Below, piece by piece: positions 35,559-43,778 of a stretch of DNA of 64,000 nt. Under the pieces are notes generated by a model. The model was given only the letters and a program-made list of their open reading frames with translations. It ran no database searches and was not told the DNA's origin. The translations under genes and the position numbers were made by a program. This DNA comes from JAJEFO01 sp022819605 (lineage in GTDB: Bacteria > Pseudomonadota > Alphaproteobacteria > Rhodobacterales > Rhodobacteraceae), in NCBI GenBank assembly GCA_965221545.1, contig OZ244901.1, forward strand, positions 1,240,001-1,304,000. The letters run 5' to 3'. Position 1 is the stretch's first letter. The number at the start of each line of letters is the position of its first letter.

Positions 35559-35888
35559 ATGACGACGGCAACCGCGGTTCCCGGCAACACGGCGAACACC
35601 TTTCTCACCCATCTCTTCGGATCCGGACTTTCGGACGACCGGTACGTGGTGGAAAAGTTCAAGGCCCTGCTCAACGGCGACATTCGCCGCTGCCCGGACG
35701 ATCCGCCCGCCAGGGGCGGGAAACAACGGAGGACGGGCTTTCCGACCGCCACGCTGAAGGCGGTCAGGGAGATGCGTCCGGCGCGCACCGAGATCATCAT
35801 CTGCACCGGGATCAGGACCCGAGGCGGGGTGCAGATCTGGGGTGACCTCGCCTGCGGATTTCGGGTCGACCGCCGCCAGCGCGGCTGA
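35559..35888 (+). CDS. Small plasmid-type protein, unknown function
   Basis: A 109-residue basic protein. The start at 35559 follows GGAGACGG. It begins MTTATAVPGNTANTFLTHLF and ends with a short beta-rich segment (TEIIICTGIRTRGGVQIWGD). It is followed 90 bp later by the interrupted ribbon gene in the same direction. It has no recognised family but good coding statistics by eye, and it belongs to the same kind of compact small genes as those at 40896, 41137 and 41817. Confidence 0.5.
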   Translation: MTTATAVPGNTANTFLTHLFGSGLSDDRYVVEKFKALLNGDIRRCPDDPPARGGKQRRTGFPTATLKAVREMRPARTEIIICTGIRTRGGVQIWGDLACGFRVDRRQRG

Positions 35889-35980
35889 CCTGTGGCCTCG
35901 GGGACGTCCGGCCGGCCGGACGGCTGCCGGGCGGTCCCGTCCAGTGTCCAACATCCAGCATTGTGCAAGGAGACCGTCCC

Positions 35981-36061
35981 ATGTGCGACCAGGACGACAC
36001 GGAAGCCCGGCGGGCGCGTGATCGGGCGCGCTGGCATCGCCGGGCCGAAGAGAGGCGCGCC
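35981..36061 (+). pseudogene. Eight-ribbon zinc protein, 5' piece before the IS
   Basis: The ATG at 35981 follows AAGGAG (eight-base spacing). Twenty-seven codons read MCDQDDTEARRARDRARWHR and continue to the GGCGCGCC target site. After removal of the IS and one copy of that site, the frame continues at 38486 into CLACGK. This piece supplies the start and a basic helix. Without it the 3' part lacks its start signal. Confidence 0.7.
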
Positions 36062-38477
36062 CTACCCATTGCCCATAAATACTGTCTAGCTAGCTAATGT
36101 GTTTCCGCACTTCGCTGTCGTCCCCGGCATCGACGCTGTGGCCGAGCATCCACGCGGTGAACGACAGTGCGGCCTGGCCGTTCCAGGCGATCTCCGCGCC
36201 GGGCGGTCCGTCGTTACTGCGGTTCAGGTAGCCGCCCATCGCCGCCACGAGGCGGAACGCTTGCCCGAGATCCTCGGGCGGCGGCAGCTTTCGAACGCGC
36301 GAGAAGTCCGTCAGCAGCGCCAGCTCGATGTCGGTGAACGCGGTCGTCGCCGGAAGCTCCGGTTCCGTCCGGGCCAGTTGGGTGAGGGTCGCGATCCGCC
36401 AGGCGATCACCGCGTTGATCGCCACCGCCCGCTCGATGCGCGCGCCGGTCCGGTGCGCGATCGTCTCCGCCTTGCATCCCGACTTCAGGATCCTGTGCCA
36501 GTCCTCGATCCGCCACCTCAGCCCGTAGAGGCGGACCACTTCGCGGGCCTGGTGCAGGCCGGTGACCGGCAGCGTCGTGAGCAGGGTCCAGGACACCGGC
36601 TCCGATCCCTCCTCGGGAACGTCCGCCTCCGCGACATGGATCACGGTCAGCGGCAGCGGTTCCGGTCCGAAGCGCGCCTTCTCGTCCGGAGGCGGCGGCA
36701 GCTCCAGCTCCAGCCAGCGCAGGCTCACCGCGGCCTTGCGCCGGGCCCGCCCGGCGAACGCGTTCTGCGCACCTGTCGAACGCCGGGCCGACAGCCGCTC
36801 CACCGTGATGGAGAATCGTCCGGCCTCCGGAGCCGCGCGCACCCGCTCGAACAGCTTCGGCCGACCGCGGCCGAAGCTGCGGTCATGCCGCGCCCGCACC
36901 AGCAGCCCCAGCCGGCGGCAGCCCGCCGCACGGTGTTCGTGGAGCACGTCGAACACGTCCCCCTCGCGGTCCATCACCGCGACGGCCTTCACCCCGTCCA
37001 GCTCCTTTGCCGCCGCGATGCTGTGGCGCAGGCCGCGCAGCCACCGCCCGGTCTTGCGCTCCTCGACCGGACGGCCCTCTTCGGACGCGCCGTCCGGCGC
37101 GTCGAACTCAAGGTTGACGACGCCCAGGGGAACCCCGTCGCCGCTCACGGCGAAGGTCGTGTGCAGGTGCAGGCCAAGCGTCCCCGAAGACCCCGCGGTG
37201 CGGCCGATCGTCCCGAGCCCCTCGCAGCCGTGGCGGGTCGCGAAGTTCAGGTCCGTGCCGTCCTGCACCAGAAGCGACAGCGGCTGGCCCTGCATACGCC
37301 GCAGCGTCCGTTCGCGATGGGCCCCGACGATGGTGGACGCGGAGACCGCGTCGTAGTCCGGATGCTCGATCATCCTGTAGTATCCCTTCACCGTCGCCTC
37401 GCAGCCGGCCGCCGCCGCGAAGAACGTCTTCGTCGGCGATCGCGCCTGGATCTCCGCGCTCCGGACAAGCCGTTGCGTCAGGCGGGCGTCGCCAAGCTGC
37501 GCCGACCCGAATTCGTTCTCCGCCCAGGCCGCGCTGTCAAGCCCGTCCCCGGGCGCCAGCGCGCGCCGCGCCTCGAGGCACGCCTCCCAGTCCGGCTCCA
37601 GCGGCAGGACCAGAATGCGCTTCGCCGGCTCCGCGACACCGTCGCGAATGCGGCGACCGGAAGTCTCGCCGACGCAGCGCCAGCCGGCCGCCAGGAAGCA
37701 GCTGCCCCGGTGCTCCGGCGCGACGAAGGTCTCGGCCAGGACCGGACAGATGCCGTAGGCCGCCGCGAAGTCCCCGCCCACGCGTCGCGCCGCCATGCCC
37801 AAGACCCGCGACGCAAGGCAGCGCACGGAAACCGACGGACGGATCAGGAACCGCGCCAGGCCGATCACCTGGTCGAGATGCCGCTCGCGGCGTGCATCGT
37901 CCCAGCCGAGCCAGGCGTCCCGCGCCGCCAGGACCCGCGTCGCAGGGGCGAACAGCAGCCCGCCGAGCCAGCCATGCGAAGACCCGGCCAGGTAGCGCAG
38001 CTGACGGCCGACGTGAAGCCGGGCGCTGCGGGGATGCTCCGATGCCATCAGTTCGTTGAACACCAGCCGAAGCTCCGATCCCTCGACCCGGACAAGCTCA
38101 AGGCCCTCGACCGCGCCCGCGCTGGCCGGCAGGCCCGCAGGCTCGGGAACCGCCGCCGCCCTGCGGGCAACGGTCCCGCGGCCGCCGCCGCGGCGGGGCG
38201 CGGGAAGAACGATCCCGCCCGCTCGCTCAAGGCGGCGAAGCGCGGAAAGGCAGCTCGTGACCTGCGGCCGCCCGCGACGGTCGACAAAGCCGAAAGCGTC
38301 GCATACCCTCCGGCCGATCTCGGCCCGTGAGACGTCCGGATGCGCAAGAATCCGCGACAGCTTCTTCATGCCTTCCGCCGAGGAAAGCGCGCTCGGAATC
38401 GAAACAGGGTCGGCCATGCGCGCAACGATAGCGCGAAAGATTTAGCGAGTCGAGCGGGAAATGTGTCCTATGGGCAG
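36062..38477 (-). mobile_element. IS4-type insertion with DruA-domain transposase
   Basis: The 2.4-kb insertion is bracketed by an 8-bp direct repeat, GGCGCGCC, at 36054-36061 and 38478-38485. Ends show short inverted repeats: CTACCCAT on the left and CTGCCCAT (reverse complement) on the right, 7 of 8 identical. Both flanks belong to one open frame, so insertion is certain and recent enough that no other damage is visible. Confidence 0.75.
36090..38417 (-). CDS. IS4-family (Tn5-like) transposase with N-terminal DUF4338/DruA domain
   Basis: A 775-residue protein with two parts. Residues about 1-270 form a DUF4338 (DruA-like) domain, with a helical N-terminus, ELRLVFNELMASEHPRSA and RLHVGRQLRYLAGSSHGWLG, ending near CFLAAGWRCVG. 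From about 295, Tn5-like sequence begins: FGSAQLGDARLTQRLVRSAE (DNA-binding), YYRMIEHPD, LLVQDGTDLNF (first Asp), VMDREGDVFD (second Asp) and YGLRWRIEDWHRILKSGCKAE (Glu). DruA is best known from the Druantia anti-phage system; its presence in a transposase is established as a fusion type, but its role here is unknown. The gene appears intact. Confidence 0.8.
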   Translation of the reverse strand: MADPVSIPSALSSAEGMKKLSRILAHPDVSRAEIGRRVCDAFGFVDRRGRPQVTSCLSALRRLERAGGIVLPAPRRGGGRGTVARRAAAVPEPAGLPASAGAVEGLELVRVEGSELRLVFNELMASEHPRSARLHVGRQLRYLAGSSHGWLGGLLFAPATRVLAARDAWLGWDDARRERHLDQVIGLARFLIRPSVSVRCLASRVLGMAARRVGGDFAAAYGICPVLAETFVAPEHRGSCFLAAGWRCVGETSGRRIRDGVAEPAKRILVLPLEPDWEACLEARRALAPGDGLDSAAWAENEFGSAQLGDARLTQRLVRSAEIQARSPTKTFFAAAAGCEATVKGYYRMIEHPDYDAVSASTIVGAHRERTLRRMQGQPLSLLVQDGTDLNFATRHGCEGLGTIGRTAGSSGTLGLHLHTTFAVSGDGVPLGVVNLEFDAPDGASEEGRPVEERKTGRWLRGLRHSIAAAKELDGVKAVAVMDREGDVFDVLHEHRAAGCRRLGLLVRARHDRSFGRGRPKLFERVRAAPEAGRFSITVERLSARRSTGAQNAFAGRARRKAAVSLRWLELELPPPPDEKARFGPEPLPLTVIHVAEADVPEEGSEPVSWTLLTTLPVTGLHQAREVVRLYGLRWRIEDWHRILKSGCKAETIAHRTGARIERAVAINAVIAWRIATLTQLARTEPELPATTAFTDIELALLTDFSRVRKLPPPEDLGQAFRLVAAMGGYLNRSNDGPPGAEIAWNGQAALSFTAWMLGHSVDAGDDSEVRKHIS

Positions 38478-39808
38478 GGCGCGCCAGTGGCCGTTGCCTG
38501 GCTTGCGGCAAGCGCCCTCCCGTTCCGGGCAGGACCCGGTGCGAGCCATGCGCGTCCAAGGCGCGGGAGGCGGATCGGGAACGCCACCGTCGGCGGATCG
38601 AGGCGCGGGTCGCCCAGGGCCTCTGCCCGAGATGCGGCAAGTCGGAACCCGACCCCGGGCTCGCGCTCTGCCCGTCCTGCAACGAGAAGCGGAACCGGGC
38701 CGGCCGGGCGAGAGACGCCAGGCTTCGCGCCGAGGGTGCGCCACGGCGGGATCCTCAGCGCGCCAAGGAGTACGAACGCGAGCGAAGCCGTCGGCTCTAT
38801 GCCGAGCGGGTCGCCGTCGGCACCTGCACAAAATGCGGAAGCGCTCCGGCGCGTCAGGACCGGACGACCTGCGAATCCTGCGCGGAGAAGCACCGGGCGC
38901 ACGACCGGAAGCGTCTCGCCAGGGCCAAGGCCGAGGGCCGTCCCTACGGCGGCCGGGATCCGGAGGAGCGCCGCAGGGCTGGCCGGAAGCATGGCCGTCG
39001 GCGAACGAAGGCCCGTCGCGCCGCCGGCCTCTGCATTCGTTGCGGACACGCTCCGCCGGCGGAGGGCCGGTCGATGTGCGAGCCTTGCCGCGAGGACAGG
39101 CGGGCGGCCAAGAAGGCCCGGCATCGACAGCGGCGCGAGGCCGGCCTCTGCATAAAGTGCGCAACGCCCGCCCCCGGCGGCAAGGCGTACTGCGAATCCT
39201 GCGCTGCCGAGAGGAACAGGTGTCGGCGTCGCGACAAGGAGGCCAAGCGGGCCTCGGACCGCCGGCGTTACGAGAATCGGAGGGCCCTCGGCGCATGCAC
39301 GAGATGCGGGAAGCCGGCAAACGGGGCCGCCGAGTGCCGGTCCTGCCGCGATGCCGCCCGGGCACGCTACCATTCCCGCCGCGCTGCCGGGCAATGCGTG
39401 GCGTGTTGCGCGCCAACCTTCGACGGCGCGGCCATGTGCGCCCCGTGCTCCGTCGCCAGGGCGGAGCGCCGCAACCGCGAGGCGGAGTACGCGGCGCGGC
39501 GCCGACGGTATGCCGACCGGCGGGCCCGCCATCGCTGTGTCGATTGCTCGGCGCCCTCGGCGGGAGCGGCGCGCTGCGAGGCTTGCGCTCGCCGGCACGC
39601 CGAAGGCTCGGGCGCGTATCGCGGCATCCCGGTCTGGGATCCGACATGGACGGTCGTCGAGCTGGCCACCGGCCAAGAGCACGGGCCGTTCGACAGCGAG
39701 GCCGACGTCGCGCTCTGCCTGGCCTTCGAGAGGCTATCGCGCGCCGAGGTGGAGGTTCTGGCCGACGTCTCGCCAATGGCGCTCCTGACGGCCCATCCCT
39801 GGGAGTAG
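38478..39808 (+). pseudogene. Eight-ribbon zinc protein, 3' piece after the IS
   Basis: One open frame from the target-site copy to the TAG at 39808 encodes eight similar units of 40-75 residues. Each has an Arg-rich helix, then a paired CxxC...CxxC ribbon: CLACG/CEPC, CPRCG/CPSC, CTKCG/CESC, CIRCG/CEPC, CIKCA/CESC, CTRCG/CRSC, CVACC/CAPC and CVDCS/CEAC. A distinct C-terminal domain follows (GIPVWDPTWTVVEL...HPWE). Together with 35981-36061 the intact protein would be about 467 residues. The ribbons suggest nucleic-acid or protein binding; the basic helices favour nucleic acid. The IS separates it from its start, although a shorter product could begin at an internal ATG. Confidence 0.75.
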
Positions 39809-40280
39809 GCGGATGCGGGCGCGCGGCCCTGCCGTCCCGGCGCCGTCGCCGCTGCCGGCCGTGCGGAGGCGCAGGGCAACGTCGGTCCGGGCGAGCGCCC
39901 GCGACGGTCGGACGCCGTCCGGTGGACGTGTCCGTGCCCGGTTTCGTCCGCGGCACCGGGGCTGACGCCTGCGCGCCGCTCCCGCCTCTCCAGCGGGATC
40001 ACGGTCGGGGTCGGCGTCGACAAACGGCGATCCGCTCTCCGGATCTGTCGTCGGCGCTTCCCGGCGCCGCATCGCGGGCTCCGGGCCGACGATGCCGTCG
40101 CGGCCGGATCAGCCGATGACGGACCCGACGGTCCCAGGGCACCCGGCCTGGTCGCCGACCCCGGCGGGGCGGAGTGGGAGGGGGGCTTGGAGAGGGTGAA
40201 CGGAAGGGGGTCGGGAGAGCGTCCCGGTCCCGGCCGTTCGCAACCATCGTCATCAACAGGACCCATGAAGGAGACTCACC
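39809..40280. other. Gene-free GC-rich stretch upstream of ssb
   Basis: No gene is supported over these 470 bp. The ribosome binding site of ssb (AAGGAG at 40266-40271) lies at its end. Other structure is not apparent. Confidence 0.4.
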
Positions 40281-40730
40281 ATGGCTTTCGGACTCAACCG
40301 CGCCGAACTGATCGGACGCCTCGGCGCCGACGTCACCGTCAACCAGCTCGCATCGGGGGGCCGCGTCGCCAACCTGAGCATCGCCACCGACGAGAGCTAC
40401 ATCGACCGCGCCAGCGGAACCGGAGAGCGCATCGACCGCACCGAGTGGCACCGGATCGTCACGTTCCAGGACGGCTTGATCGACATGCTGCAAAAACATG
40501 CGACCAAGGGCCGGCTGGTCTACGTCGCGGGCAAGCTGCAGACCCGCCGCTGGAAGAAGGACGGCGAGGACTCCGACCGGTTCTCGACCGAGATCCTGCT
40601 CGTCCCGGGCGGCAGGGTCCAGTTTTTGGACAAGCCGAACGGGAGCGCCACCGAGGCGCAGGGCGACCCTGCCATGGCCGAACAGGCCGGGGCCGCATCC
40701 GATCCGAACGCAGAGGACATTCCGTTCTGA
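40281..40730 (+). CDS. ssb: Single-stranded DNA-binding protein
   Basis: A 149-residue SSB. An OB-fold N-terminus (MAFGLNRAELIGRLGADVTV, RIDRTEWHRIVTF, LVYVAGKLQTRRW) is followed by a short variable tail with the acidic tip AEDIPF that recruits replication and repair proteins. AAGGAG precedes the start. A strong terminator follows at 40760. Plasmids and integrative elements often carry an extra ssb; the surroundings (ribbon gene, DUF2493, MobC-like) support that reading here. Confidence 0.9.
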   Translation: MAFGLNRAELIGRLGADVTVNQLASGGRVANLSIATDESYIDRASGTGERIDRTEWHRIVTFQDGLIDMLQKHATKGRLVYVAGKLQTRRWKKDGEDSDRFSTEILLVPGGRVQFLDKPNGSATEAQGDPAMAEQAGAASDPNAEDIPF

Positions 40731-40759
40731 GCCAGGATCGGCATCGTTTCCTCCCCACT

Positions 40760-40791
40760 GGGCCGGCGCCGCGCGCGTCGGCCCTTTTTTT
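40760..40791 (+). terminator. Rho-independent terminator of ssb
   Basis: GGGCCG (40760-40765) pairs with CGGCCC (40779-40784), enclosing a GC-rich loop, and is followed by seven T residues (40785-40791). It lies 30 bases after the ssb stop. Confidence 0.85.
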
Positions 40792-40895
40792 GCTTCCCGT
40801 TCCGAGGCCGTCCCGTCCGGGCGCCGCCGTCCTCTCCGCCGGAGGTCGAGGGGAGCGGCATGGCGGGCGAACCGCCAGAGAGAGGAGAGAGAACC

Positions 40896-41066
40896 ATGGC
40901 ACCAGTTATCGACCAGGACACAGGCCGCGCGGACGCCGACACGCTCGCCGCGATGGCCGGGCCGCTGCGCGACCGCGTCATCGAGGAGCGCATCGGACTC
41001 GAGGAGGGCGGCCTCCTGCTCTTCGACGGCCCCGACATCTTCGACGGGATCAATGCCGGCGCGTGA
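40896..41066 (+). CDS. Small acidic protein, plasmid accessory
   Basis: A 56-residue protein starting MAPVIDQDTGRADADTLAAM after AGGAGAGAG (about ten bases upstream). The C-terminal LLLFDGPDIFDGINAGA is acidic. No family. The short independent unit with its own ribosome binding site resembles the small genes at 41137 and 41817. Confidence 0.5.
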   Translation: MAPVIDQDTGRADADTLAAMAGPLRDRVIEERIGLEEGGLLLFDGPDIFDGINAGA

Positions 41067-41136
41067 CGCCGGATCCGCGCGGGCCGTCGCCGTCCGGCGG
41101 CCCGCATTCCCCCGCCATCAGCAGCAGGAGGACGCC

Positions 41137-41373
41137 ATGAGCTGTCCCGATTCCATCATCCGCTTCGTGCGCACGAGCGACGAAGAGTCGAAAATCCTGG
41201 CCGGAGACGACTACGTGGGTGACGTCTTTGCCTACGACGACATTCTTCAGCCGAACGCCCGCGTTTTCGAGATACATTTATATGACGATTGGCGCGGTCC
41301 CCGCCGCGTCCGTGATCGCAGTCTCGTCCGCAAGACCGCCCAGCGCATGGTCGACACGCTTCCGTGGCGGTGA
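41137..41373 (+). CDS. Small protein of unknown function
   Basis: A 78-residue protein. AGGAGG lies eight bases before the ATG. Begins MSCPDSIIRFVRTSDEESKI, with a charged C-terminal half (GPRRVRDRSLVRKTAQ). Good ribosome binding site but no family. Probably cotranscribed with the gene at 40896. Confidence 0.5.
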   Translation: MSCPDSIIRFVRTSDEESKILAGDDYVGDVFAYDDILQPNARVFEIHLYDDWRGPRRVRDRSLVRKTAQRMVDTLPWR

Positions 41374-41623
41374 CGTGGCCGCCCCGGCATTCTTGCCGAC
41401 GCCTTCGGCGACGGCTCGTGCCGGGGGGCTGGCCTGGTCCAGGATCCCCGCCAGCCTGCGCCGGCGACCGGGCACCAAGACACGGGCTCGCGCTCGGGCC
41501 TTCGGCCCGCGCATGCGCCCGAGGGGGCCTGACAGTACGGGACGCAAATCGACCGCCGCCCCTGTCCGGGAGTCAGCATGGCCTTCCTCCGGGATCTCTC
41601 ATCGTAACGATCGCGGCACCTCC

Positions 41624-41756
41624 GCGCGTCAACCCGCGGCGACGACCGGGTTGCTGGACAGCCTGATTCGCATGGTCGCTGACGCTCCCTGCGAATCGAG
41701 GCTGCTGCGCGGCCCGCACCACTCGCCGCCTCAAGGGGTTGACCCGCGGGGCGCAC
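41624..41756. repeat. Upstream repeat copy 1 (before the 41817 gene)
   Basis: From GCGCGTCAA to CTCGCCGCCTC this block is about 90% identical to 42527-42657, which precedes the DUF2493 gene at a similar distance. Both contain a hairpin with the loop TCGCTG(A/G)CGCTC. Shared distance and sequence suggest a common regulatory element. Confidence 0.75.
41665..41697. promoter_or_regulatory. Hairpin H1 with conserved loop
   Basis: Arms GATTCGCA and TGCGAATC (eight pairs) plus GG and CC flank the loop TCGCTGACGCTC. One T is bulged. It lies about 120 bp before the small gene at 41817. Confidence 0.6.
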
Positions 41757-41816
41757 GGATCGTTGCGGCCCGGCGTCCCGAAAGGGGCGAATTTCAACTC
41801 GAACGGGAGATCCCCA

Positions 41817-41981
41817 ATGCAAATCGCAGATACACACCACAGCGCAGAGACCAACCCGATCGCCGAGATCCTCGAGCCGATCCGGCGGCGGGTCCTCAGG
41901 GAGCGCGCCGCCCAGGACGAGCGCGACGGGTGCCTCGTCATCGACTACCTGGACGACTTCGGCGAAGGGTCCGGCGCGTGA
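41817..41981 (+). CDS. Small protein, plasmid accessory
   Basis: A 54-residue protein starting MQIADTHHSAETNPIAEILE, Arg-rich in the middle (PIRRRVLRERAAQDE), acidic at the end. The start follows GGGAGAT. No family. Its upstream region is the duplicated block shared with the DUF2493 gene, suggesting co-regulation. Confidence 0.5.
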   Translation: MQIADTHHSAETNPIAEILEPIRRRVLRERAAQDERDGCLVIDYLDDFGEGSGA

Positions 41982-42345
41982 CGCCGGGCCTTCGCGGCGG
42001 ATGCGCCCGGCGCATGGTCGCTTCGCTCCCCTGCCGCCGGCGTTCGCCGCCAGGGGCGGCGGAGCGGCCCTTCGGGCCGCGGGCGCTTCGCGCCCCGATC
42101 CCGACGATGGATCGGTGATGCCGCGTCGCGTTCCGCGAGCGGCATTCTCCAGATCTCCTTTCGGACTCCGAGTCCGTGTGAAGACGGGACGGACAGTTTT
42201 CTTGCCCGGATCGGCCCTCTTGTTCGCGGCGGGGCGAGCGTTCAGGGGTCCAGGTTGACGGCTCTCGGCCTGGAGTTTCCGGGGCCGGTGCCTGTCCTGC
42301 GGCTTCGGAATGGTGGCGCGGCCTTGCGGCCCGGGCTCTCCGCTC

Positions 42346-42375
42346 CAATTGCCGGTCGCTGACGCTCCCGGCAAT
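42346..42375. promoter_or_regulatory. Hairpin H2 with conserved loop and different arms
   Basis: Perfect nine-pair stem AATTGCCGG/CCGGCAATT around TCGCTGACGCTC. The loop is identical to H1, but the outer arm sequence is unrelated, so complementarity is kept while sequence changes. Confidence 0.65.
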
Positions 42376-42526
42376 TCCGCTGCGATCCCTCGCGCCTCCG
42401 TTCGCTTGCGCTCACTGCGCGCTCCGCTTGCCCCGGGGGAACGGACGAGCGGGCGGGCCTCCGTTCCTGACGTCGGGAATGTTTTCCTTCTCGCTGTGTC
42501 CTTGAATCATGGCAAATCCGCATCTG

Positions 42527-42657
42527 CGCGCGTCAAGGCACGGCGGCGACCGGGTTGCTGGCAGCCTGATTCGCATGGTCGCTGGCGCTCCCTGCGAATC
42601 GGGGCTGCTGCGCGGCCCGCACCACTCGCCGCCTCTGCGGCCTTGACCCGCGGGCCG
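42527..42657. repeat. Upstream repeat copy 2 (before the DUF2493 gene)
   Basis: Matches 41624-41756. It ends about 70 bp before the DUF2493 gene. Confidence 0.75.
42568..42600. promoter_or_regulatory. Hairpin H3 with conserved loop
   Basis: GATTCGCA/TGCGAATC arms around TCGCTGGCGCTC, one base different from H1. Part of repeat copy 2. Confidence 0.6.
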
Positions 42658-42723
42658 CAGGGATTTGCGAGGGGGAGGGGTCCCCGAAGGGGCATAACGA
42701 AACCCTGGACCAAGGAGGTCATC

Positions 42724-43650
42724 ATGAACACGAACATCGAGACACTGGAAACCGGCGAGGAGTCCGTCACCGCAGCAATCTGCGCACAGGCGCAGCTCTT
42801 CGGCGCGACACCGGACCGCGACGAGTTCGACACAAGGGACGTCTGGGACGAGGACGACGCGACATGCGCGCTTCTGGAGGCGTTCCGGATCCTGGCCGAG
42901 GGCGTCGCGCCCGACGGGTTCCAGCTTGCCGACGAGCGCGAGAGCCTTCTCTGGGGCTTCGTCAACTGCCTCGACGCCCAGACCCGGAGGCTCGACCGGG
43001 CCGCCGACAGGCTGGTCCCCGAACTGAAGGACCTGCAGCGGAGCCAGGACGGCAGCGAGGTCCGGTCGCGCGAGCTGGAGCTTGTCACCGACCGGTCGCA
43101 GAACCTGAACGCGCGCAGGGACGCCTTCGAGACGCTGCGCGACACGGCGGCCGAGGCCTACCGCGAGGAGACGGGCGGCACGTGGCGGCCGCGCACCGGA
43201 TCGCACGTCTCGCTCTCGGGCAAGCTCACCAGCGCCGCCATCGACGCCCGCGACTACCAGCGCGCCAGGAAGGACCGGACGGTCGCGGCGCACCTGCCGC
43301 AGGGCACCCTGGTGGCGGTCGCGGGCGGCAGGGACGTCGCGGACCCGGCGGCGGTGATCGCGCGGCTGGACCGGGCACGGGAGAAGCACGCCGACATGGT
43401 GCTGGTTCACGGCGGCGGCCCCGGCGTGGAGCGGATCGCGGCGCGCTGGGCGGAGCGGAACGGCGTCCACCAGGTGGTGTGCAAGCCCGACTGGGATCGC
43501 CACGGCAGGGCGGCTCCGTTCCGCAGAAATGACGAACTCCTGAACCTCCTGCCGAAGGGCGTTCTGGCATTCCCGGGTTCGGGCATAACAGACAATCTTG
43601 TGGATAAAGCCCGGCAGCTGGGCATTCCAGTTCTGCGCTGTCCGGCCTGA
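42724..43650 (+). CDS. DUF2493 (SLOG-like) protein
   Basis: A 308-residue protein. The N-terminal 190 residues are acidic and helical (VWDEDDATCALLEAFR...). The C-terminal domain has VAVAGGRDVADP, MVLVHGGGPGVERIAARWA and LAFPGSGITDNLVDKARQLG, matching the Rossmann-like DUF2493 core that is related to DprA/SLOG nucleotide-binding folds. It is common on plasmids and phages but its biochemistry is unsettled. AAGGAGG precedes the start. It shares an upstream repeat with the small gene at 41817. Confidence 0.8.
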   Translation: MNTNIETLETGEESVTAAICAQAQLFGATPDRDEFDTRDVWDEDDATCALLEAFRILAEGVAPDGFQLADERESLLWGFVNCLDAQTRRLDRAADRLVPELKDLQRSQDGSEVRSRELELVTDRSQNLNARRDAFETLRDTAAEAYREETGGTWRPRTGSHVSLSGKLTSAAIDARDYQRARKDRTVAAHLPQGTLVAVAGGRDVADPAAVIARLDRAREKHADMVLVHGGGPGVERIAARWAERNGVHQVVCKPDWDRHGRAAPFRRNDELLNLLPKGVLAFPGSGITDNLVDKARQLGIPVLRCPA

Positions 43651-43778
43651 CCGGCGGCGTCTCGCGGATCGCGTCATCTCCCGGCGCGGTCCGCTCTCCC
43701 TCATGGCGGGCGCAGTGCTGCGATACCGCCCGCCGTCGCGCTTGCGGCCTCGCGATGCTCGGCTTCTCCGGCTTCGCC

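Larger units (their letters stand above)
41374..41816. other. Gene-free stretch with upstream repeat copy 1 and hairpin H1
   Basis: Contains the first copy of a roughly 130-bp repeat (41624-41756) upstream of the small gene at 41817. The rest is GC-rich and featureless. Confidence 0.5.
41982..42723. other. Gene-free stretch with H2, repeat copy 2 and H3
   Basis: Holds two conserved-loop hairpins and the second copy of the upstream repeat. A plus-strand open frame through here has no start signal or family and is not annotated. Confidence 0.5.

Noticed and set aside
36099..38330. A 743-codon plus-strand frame opposite the DruA-IS4 transposase
   Set aside because: The minus strand has intact DDE and DUF4338 motifs; the plus frame is composition-driven.
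36090..38417. A Druantia defence system
   Set aside because: Only a DruA-like domain fused to a transposase is present; no DruB-DruE or helicase genes accompany it.
38461..40119. A 552-codon frame through the ribbon gene
   Set aside because: It is in a different frame from the eight CxxC units, which are in the frame that joins across the IS.
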